From Erythroxylum novogranatense (lineage: Eukaryota > Streptophyta > Magnoliopsida > Malpighiales > Erythroxylaceae), in assembly GCA_029891385.1 (NCBI GenBank), contig CM057232.1:63053824-63117823 (forward strand): a stretch of DNA of 64,000 nt, given 5' to 3'. Position numbers and translations under genes: made by a program. Every line of letters starts with the position of its first letter. Position 1 is the first letter of the stretch. Of this stretch, positions 57,731 to 64,000 are shown in pieces. Under the pieces are notes generated by a model that worked only from the letters and a program-made list of their open reading frames with translations, had not been told where the DNA came from and searched no databases.

Positions 57731-58482
57731 CTAGCGTACATTGCTATCTCTTCGTCTTCCTCCTCTTCATCACTTTCATCAAAAGAAGAAGTATTAGCTT
57801 TTAAAGCGATTGATTTTTGTGGCTTACCTCTACCTCCTCTGGATTTGAAAATGATCTCATAGTTGATAAGTGATCCCACCAAGGCGTTGAATTCCAGATG
57901 ATTGAGATCCTTGGACTCCATAATGGCGGTGACTTGTGAGTCCCATTCCTTTGGTAGTGAGCGAAGAATTTTCTTTACCTTCTTGTTGTCCGTCATATGC
58001 TTTCCAAGGTTGCATAATCCATTTATGATTTCTGCAAAACGATCAAGCATAGTGGAAATAGACTCACCTTCCTTCATGACAAACATTTCATAGTCATGAA
58101 GCAGCATGTTGATCTTTGTCTCCCGGACTTGGTTGGTTCCTTCATGGGTGATGCGAATTCTCTCTCACATTTCTTTGGCGCTGGTACACGAGTTAACTCG
58201 GTTTCTTTCCTCAACCGTGAGAGTGCAATAAATTAGCTTCATTGCTTTCGCGTTTATCTAAGCTTGCCTCCAGTCATTGTCATCGTATTCCAGCTCTATT
58301 TTTAACTCACCATTTTCTTTTAACGGTGGTTGTAGACCGAAGATAATTATCTTCCAATATTCTACTCCCTCGCTTATAATGTGATACTTCATAGGATTTT
58401 TCTAAGATGAATAGTTAGTACCATTAAATAAAGGAGGGCGGTTGTTTGTGTTACCTTCTTCCGCTAGGTTATTGTGTGCCAT
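57731..58482 (-). pseudogene. gag: Element H gag (copia/Sirevirus type), truncated
   Basis: Begins in sense at ATG 58482 (MAHNNLAEEGNTNNRPPLFN) just after the primer site. Three in-frame stops (two TAG and a TGA, mostly at Trp positions of the family) precede an open stretch from 58107: MLLHDYEMFVMKEGESISTM, LDRFAEIINGLCNLGKHMTD, LRSLPKEWDSQVTAIMESKD, then an acidic tail FDESDEEEEDEEIAMYAR. The rest of gag, with the zinc knuckle, is missing because the sequence turns into G at about 57730. UBN2-type gag. Confidence 0.88.
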
Positions 58483-58487
58483 CCCTG

Positions 58488-58510
58488 GATACTTCTGCTC
58501 TGATACCAAT
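58488..58510 (-). promoter_or_regulatory. Primer-binding site of element H
   Basis: Sense ATTGGTATCAGAGCAGAAG immediately after the LTR edge; Met type. Confidence 0.88.
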
Positions 58511-59159
58511 TGTAAGTTATCTAGAAGGGGTTGTTGAATAGATCCTTAATCTTTTTGTAATTTTTTACAATAAAATCAGAAGTTAATTCACACAAAAACA
58601 ATTTAAAACAAATTTAAATAAAATGAGAAGGGAAGAAGATCAAACACTATTTTTATAGAGGTTCGGTGCTAAGACCTACGTCCTCTACATAAGTCGACTT
58701 GTCGAATGTGTAAGTCGACTTGTGACAACATTTTACGTAAAAATTGTATCTCCGCTCTTCTATAAGTCGACTTGTGCTGTGTAAGTCGACTTGTATGCCG
58801 TTAGTCGACTTGTGTTGTCTTATCTTCATAGGTTAGTCGACTTATGCTTTTCTAGTCGACTTATGCTGTTCAGGTCTTGATGTATAAGTTGACTTATGCT
58901 GTGCAAGTCGACTTGTGGTCCTCCAACAGTAACATTCAACCCAATCCTCTATAATTCTCTTTATTTAAGCCTCTTTCTCTCATAAGGAAACATCTATCTT
59001 GATTCTTCAATGATTTGTCACTTACCATCTTGATTTACATAAATCTTTCATTGAATAATAATCCCAAAATTCCTGAAATAATTTCTTAACTAATTCTAGA
59101 TATTTTATTATTATCAAAACATAAAGGGATTTAATTTGTCAACCACCATTGGTCCAACA
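58511..59159 (-). repeat. Element H LTR (649 bp), flanked on both sides by internal sequence
   Basis: Plus ends TGTAAGTTATC and GGTCCAACA. On its left (sense downstream) are a primer site and gag; on its right (sense upstream) a polypurine tract. It is thus both the 3' LTR of the pol-bearing part (59160-64000) and the 5' LTR of the gag-bearing part (57731-58510). It contains nine AAGTCGACTT-type words. Confidence 0.9.
58691..58914. repeat. AAGTCGACTT cluster in H LTR (9 words)
   Basis: Five exact copies, three TAGTCGACTT and one AAGTTGACTT. Sharing the exact decamer with copia N although the rest of the LTR differs. Confidence 0.95.
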
Positions 59160-59175
59160 ATCTCCCCCTTTTTGT
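59160..59175 (-). promoter_or_regulatory. Polypurine tract of element H
   Basis: Sense AACAAAAAGGGGGAGAT directly before the LTR start TGTTGG; copia form. Confidence 0.87.
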
Positions 59176-59578
59176 TAATGACAAAATATTTAGAAATTGA
59201 AAAGAAATTTGAAAAACATAAAACTTGATCAAGGTTTTTAATCCCTTGTCTTGATGGTTAGTTGGTCTCTCCCTTAATTCATAAGCTAAGGAATTTTAAT
59301 AAAAAATGTTGCAAAATAAAATCTCAAATCAAATACACATATTCATACTCATACTCCCCCTTAATCAATCATCAATTTCCAATATTACTCCCCCTTTTTG
59401 TCATAATAAAAAATCACTAGGAAAAATGGTCTCAAATGAAGTTTATAACCAAACATAGTATCAAACACAAGTAATAGCAATAGTCATTACAAAAGAAGTC
59501 AATCCAACACAACAAGCACAATGAACACAACAAAAGAACATAAGAGCAAGTGTTGGTCGAGGCGAAGAGCAACACACA
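59176..59578 (-). other. Region between the extra gene and the LTR of H
   Basis: Non-coding. Repeats of ACTCCCCCTT / CTCCCCCTTTTTGT (sense AAGGGGGAGT, ACAAAAAGGGGGAG) at about 59160-59175, 59350 and 59387-59400: several purine-tract-like words, as reported for Sirevirus elements (family knowledge). Confidence 0.7.
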
Positions 59579-60873
59579 TCATGATGAAGAGTCATCATGC
59601 CTACATCCTAGCTTCTTGAAGATCTTCTTGATCATTTTGTGTTGTGCATCCATTTTCTTTGCAAATCCATGAAGTACAGACTGGATACCATCGAGGCGAT
59701 CATGTAAATCATCCAATTGTTCATTAATTTCAGCAATCTCATCTTGAGAGACCTAACTTCTTCTCTCATTACCGGGCCGTGAACTACTAGGACGATCTGC
59801 TGCCCTCTTAGATCGTTTCCTCGAAGGTACCTGCTCACCTTCTAAAGTCAACCCAAGCTTCTCAACATGATGAGAGTAGACCCAGCCTTTTTCAACTGCT
59901 CTTACTAGCTTCATACTTCTCAAATTATAAGGCGTGAATCTCCAACTCTGAGGATAGGGAAGATAAGCATAAGAAGCCATATCACACCTTTGGCACTGAG
60001 AGAGATGGGTTATCAAAGCAGCATAAGGTATTCCTTTATGCCGGACAGGTTTGCCTTTTAGCTGTCCCCGTAAAAAGCTAGCCTTCTTCCTCATCATCTG
60101 AATAATCAGGCTTGCATAATTAATTTTCCGTCCTTCTTCTATATGTCACAAAATCTCCTTATCCAAAGAAGTGATATGATTATTACTAGCTTTCTTTGGG
60201 TAAATGACCCTGTTGATCGCATAATGTAATAACCTGTAATTTAAAGGCAGATCCATAGCCTCAAAGGGAGGGGAATGATCTGAACATAACCTACTCAATA
60301 GATCAGCCCCTTTTTCTTCGGTATAGCCGAAATTCTCTTCGGCTTCCTCATCCGTATCACCTTCAGCATTCCTCAGAATTTCAAAGTCCGTAAAAGAGGC
60401 TCTAGGCCTTACTCCACCTCTAGGCAAATGAAACATAGAACACAAATTTGATTCACACAGAGTAATATCCTTCCCGTTAATTTTGGATTTCATAAGAACT
60501 CCATCCTCAATATTACTACTGGTCACAAATAGATTCGCATAGAACTCTCTTACTACATCTTCATAAATATCATCCTAAAATCCTAAGAAATCTCGCAATC
60601 CCAGATTCGTAATTTCAGTAAACACATCAGGAACTCACTATGGTCAAGTTCACCCCAGTCAAATCTCATAGAAGGAATCAATACCTCATTTTGTAGCATC
60701 TTGTAGTAGAGAGTTTGTGCGTCCTTTGACACAAACCTAGGTTCAACCACATCGTCCTCTCTCGAAACATCTCCCGTCGAAGAGGACCCACGAGCTCTTA
60801 GTACAAAGTGAAAACGAGGACCTTGTCGAGGAGCGGTTTCTTTCCCTTTTCCTGAAGATTTTCGAGGAGCCAT
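59579..60873 (-). pseudogene. Element H extra post-pol gene (putative plant transposon protein / env-like position)
   Basis: Starts MAPRKSSGKGKETAPRQGPR at 60873 and is readable to a TGA at 59579-59581, about 430 codons, with a frameshift near 60590, TGA at about 60146 and TAG at about 59753. Recognisable text: FVSKDAQTLYYKMLQNEVLI, EDVVREFYANL, ESNLCSMFHLPRGGV, LPLNYRLLHYAINRVIYPKK, KGIPYAALITHLSQCQRC, then a basic stretch RKRSKRAADRPSSSRPG (nuclear-signal-like) and a C-terminal heptad-rich coiled coil (SQDEIAEINEQLDDLHDRLD...). VREFYANL-type text is typical of the domain annotated as putative plant transposon protein. Its place after pol is that of the Sirevirus env-like gene, but I see no signal peptide or membrane segment. 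Function unknown. Confidence 0.75.
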
Positions 60874-61110
60874 AGAATTTTAGAGAGAGAAAATTTTCGC
60901 AGGTTAGGGTTTGAGAGAGGAGTTTCAAAAAGAAGGTTGATTTGAAGATAAAAAGAAGGGGTTTTGTGATAATGGAGGTCAAAAATTGATGGGTAAGGAA
61001 GATTTGAAGAGATTGAAGAGAATAAGTCGAGTTGTAGGAGAGAAATTTCAGAGGTTTAGAGAGAATGGGTCTGCGGAGAAGAAAAGGTTTTAAAGCCTCC
61101 GTGTAGACAT
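60874..61110 (-). promoter_or_regulatory. Pyrimidine-rich leader with telo-box before the extra gene of H
   Basis: In sense: CT-rich sequence with AAACCCTAA (plus 60903-60911, a telo-box), ATTTTCTCTCTCTAAAATTC immediately before the ATG. This resembles the 5' leader of an ordinary plant gene, suggesting a separate transcript or a captured gene (inference). Confidence 0.45.
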
Positions 61111-61300
61111 AAGTCGACTTGTTCCCTGCATAAGTCGACTTATCGACCTTAATAAGTCGACTTGTTTTCCTCATAAGTCGACTTATCGACCTTCATAAGT
61201 CGACTTGTCGAGCTATATAAGTCGACTTATCCTCAAATTTCTGCATTTTCCAAACGCTGTGAAAAATCATAAGTCGATTGATTCCCATATAAGTCGACTT
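61111..61300. repeat. AAGTCGACTT array between pol and extra gene of H (8 words)
   Basis: Seven exact copies and one AAGTCGATTG, spaced 17-60 bp, with alternating contexts (CTTGTTCC, CTTATCG). An additional AAGTCGAGTT lies at 61025. The array sits directly upstream in sense of the leader of the extra gene. Confidence 0.95.
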
Positions 61301-61449
61301 GTTAATGGCCAAGTCATAAAATGTGCCCAAACTCTAAATAAATCTCTTTTCATCCCAAGTATGCAACACGATGAATGTATCTTCAGATGTGATTGCCCGT
61401 TTGCCTCATAATTTGACCATTTGATATGTGAATGTAGCCAAAATTAAAT

Positions 61450-64000
61450 TCAACCAAAGGAATTTAAATCACACATGCCTAATCTCAATTTAATGTTCAC
61501 AAACACATCTTCCTTAAGAGGTTTAGTAAAAATGTCAGCTAATTGATCACTAGTTGATACATGCTTCAAGCAAATGTCACCTTTTAAACAATGATCACAG
61601 ATGAAATGATGTCTAATTTCTATATGCTTTGTTCTACTATGCAAAATTGGATTTTTACTTAAGCAAATTGCACTGGTATTATCACAATAAATGGGAATAT
61701 TTTTAACCACAATACCATAATCAAGCAATTGATGTTTAATCCAAAGAACTTGGACACATGCACTCCCAGCTACTACATATTCAGATTCAGCAGTGGAAAT
61801 AGCTACACTAACTTGCTTTTTACTAGCCTAAGATATCAAAGATGAACCTAAGAAATGACATAATCCACTAGTACTTTTTCTATCAATTCTACAGTCACCA
61901 TGATCAGCATCACTATAAGCATACAAATCAAAGGATTCACAACTGGGATACCATAAACCATGATTAACAGTTCTACTCAAATATCTAAATATTCTTTTGC
62001 AAGCACTCAAATGAGAAATCTTGGGGCAAGATTGAAATCTAGCACAAAGACACGTGACAAACATAATGTCAGGTCTAGAAGCAGTTAAATACAAAAGCGA
62101 GTCGATCATACCTCTATAGAGTTTTTAATCAACATCTTCCTCATGTTCATGTTTTTCCAAGACCACATTTGTTGCCATTGGTGTTGCTGCCACTTTGCAT
62201 CCTTCCATTTTAAACTTCTTAAGAAGTTCCTTGATATACTTCGATTGGTGGATGAAAATGCCATTTTTGTGTTGCTTGATTTAATCCAAGAAAGAACTTG
62301 AGTTCCCCCATCATGCTCATTTCAAATTCGCCTTATTACATTAAATCACTAAATTCTTTGCACAAAAATTCATTAGTAGTACCAAACACAATATCATCAA
62401 CATAAATTTGACAAATAAGCATATCCTTGTCAACATGTTTAATGAATAAAGTATTATCGATCTTACCACGAACATACCCATGTTGAGTTAGAAAATTACT
62501 TAACCTTTCATACTATGCTCTAGGTGCTTGCTTCAATCCATAGAGTGCCTTCTTGAGTTTGTAAACATAATCCTAATGCTCATGATCTTCCAATCCCGGT
62601 GGTTGTTTGACGTAGACTTCCTCTTGAATGTATCCATTGAGAAATGCGCTCTTGACGTCCATTTGATTTAATTTGATCCTTTTATGAGACGCAAAGGCAC
62701 ATAATAGTCTAATTGCCTCCAACCGAGCCACAGGAGCATATGTCTCATTGTAATCAAGGCCTTCTTCTTGATAAAATCCTTGAGTCACTAACCTTGATTT
62801 ATTTTTAATCGCTTCACCATTCTCATCATATTTTATCCGATTTACCCACTTGACTCCAATAATAGTCTTGTCTTTTGGTGGAGCTACCAAATCTCATACA
62901 TCATTTCGCTTGAATTGATTAAGCTCTTCTTGCATAGCTAATAGCCAGTTTTCATCTTTAAGAGCTTCTTCTATATTCTTGGGTTCTACTAATGAGATAA
63001 AGGCTGAATTGCTCATATTCTCATAGATATTTCTCCTGGTTCTTACACCATCATTTAAATCACCAATGACTTGCTCCATAGGATGGTTCTTTTCTTTTCC
63101 CCACGTTTTAATATTGGGTATATGATTTTCTTCATCTAACTACAATTCCTCAATCTTGGACTCAATTTCTTCAATTTTATTACCTTAACTTCCTGCATCA
63201 TCATCAAAACAAATCTTTCTCGGGGGTGAAATCATATCATCAAATTTAACATGAATACTCTCTTCAACACATTTAGTCCTATTATTATAAACTCTACAAG
63301 CCTTACTAGTTTGAGAATAGCCGATAAACACACCAACATCAGATTTTGAATCAAATTTCCCTAAATTGTTCTTTCCATTATTATGAATAAAGACCTTACA
63401 ACCAAAAGGATGAAAATAAGAGATATTGGGTTTCTTACCTTTCCAAAGTTCATATGGTGTCTTATTTTTGTCTCTTCGTAAATGCACCCTATTGATAACA
63501 TAACATGTTGTATTGACTGCTTCCGCCCAAAATGTTTTAGGAAGATTGTACTCATTTAACATAGTCCTGCTCATTTCTTCAAGAGAGCGATTCTTCCTTT
63601 CTACTACACCATTTTGTTGCGGAGTCCTTGGTGTTGAGAAATTGTGTTCCATTCCGTATTTGTCGCAAAGACTTTCGAATGGTTCGCATTCAAATTCACC
63701 TCCATGATCGGTTCTAATTGCAACAATTGACAAAATTTTCTCATTCTGAACCAACCTACACCACTTAGTAAATTCGTTAAAAGCATCACTTTTATTAGCA
63801 AGAAATCTCATCGAAGTAAATCTAGAAAAATCATCCACAATCACAAGGACATACAATTTACCACTAAGGCTAGCATGTCTAGATGGCCCAATTAAATCCA
63901 TATGAACAAGTTCAAAAATTCTAGATGTGCAAATTTCTTTCTTTGGTTTGAAAGATTCTCTAACATGTTTGCCTTTTAAACAAGATTCACATAAATGATC
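61450..64000 (-). pseudogene. pol: Element H integrase-RT-RNase H (Sirevirus-like copia pol), running off the window
   Basis: Sense order from 64000: zinc region (HLCESCLKGKHVRESFKPKK), integrase core MDLIGPSRHASLSGKLYVLV, VDDFSRFTSMRFL, RTDHGGEFE, QQNGVVERKNRSLEEMSRTM (D, D, E present; open 63901-63185), FIGYSQTSKACRVYN; linker IGDLNDGVRTRR (63079-62894); RT NWLLAMQEELNQFKRNDV, VKWVNRIKYDENGEAIKNK, QMDVKSAFLNGYIQEEVYVK, catalytic YVDDIVFG near 62395; RNase H SDADHGDCRIDRKSTSGLC and YCDNTSAICLSKNP, ending at 61450 (RLGMCDLNSFG). Breaks: stops near 63183, 62892, 62570 and 62340, and between 61828 and 61728. The wording resembles SIRE-type copia elements. Gag and the start of pol lie outside the window. 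Confidence 0.92.

Noticed and set aside
59579..60873. Extra gene of H considered as a true envelope gene.
   Set aside because: No signal peptide, no membrane helix and no cleavage site visible; the position alone is not enough.
57731..64000. H considered as a clean insertion into G.
   Set aside because: At the G/H boundary there is no LTR end or TSD; the boundary is inside gag.

Overview
The window looks like intergenic, repeat-rich nuclear DNA of a flowering plant, most likely a eudicot. Every recognisable protein is a plant LTR-retrotransposon protein (Ty3/gypsy chromovirus or Ty1/copia type). The primer-binding sites carry the plant initiator-Met form TGGTATCAGAGC, and the DNA is AT-rich with short CG-rich palindromic islands confined to LTRs. 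I found no host gene, tRNA, rRNA, CRISPR array or organellar segment. The species cannot be named from the sequence alone.

The whole 64 kb can be read as one nest of LTR elements, most insertion edges being fixed by TG..CA termini and 5-bp target duplications (TSDs). The oldest host is C, a minus-strand copia element (40115 to at least 48140). Into its integrase region went A, a plus-strand chromovirus with a chromodomain (window start to 40114). A was split by N, a plus-strand copia (2232-11013, TSD AGAAG), and by B, a minus-strand non-coding gypsy-like element (12397-34821, TSD AGAAG). One LTR of B was split by P, a minus-strand gypsy element (20104-33346, TSD ATATC). The RNase H region of P was split by Q, a plus-strand, internally deleted copy of the same family (22386-28158, TSD GCATG). 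Q therefore sits at the fifth level: C > A > B > P > Q.

To the right, C is also hit by D, a 4-kb solo gypsy LTR (41138-45138, TSD TAATA), and by E, a plus-strand copia with a nearly intact gag-pol (from 48141). E is broken by F, an A-like LTR (from 53425), F by G, a B-like LTR (from 54330), and G ends at about 57.73 kb against H, a minus-strand Sirevirus-like copia that runs off the right end. H has a truncated gag, an LTR shared by two internal regions, an extra post-pol open reading frame (decayed) and a pol.

The proteins are the usual gag, protease, integrase, reverse transcriptase and RNase H modules. Nearly all copies carry stops, frameshifts or deletions. The best preserved are E gag-pol (one in-frame stop), A RT-RNase H, and P gag-protease.

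The most unusual material is non-coding. (1) The palindromic decamer AAGTCGACTT is repeated about 30 times in clusters within unrelated elements (copia N, Sirevirus-like H, gypsy-like G). (2) CG-rich palindromic islands based on CGCCGCGACG / CACGTCGCGACGTG occur in four different gypsy LTR families, followed by a shared tail sequence. (3) A stem-loop with compensatory base changes is conserved between A, B and D. (4) The B LTR carries a row of four 13-nt inverted repeats. These suggest modular, structure-conserved LTR control regions moving between element families.
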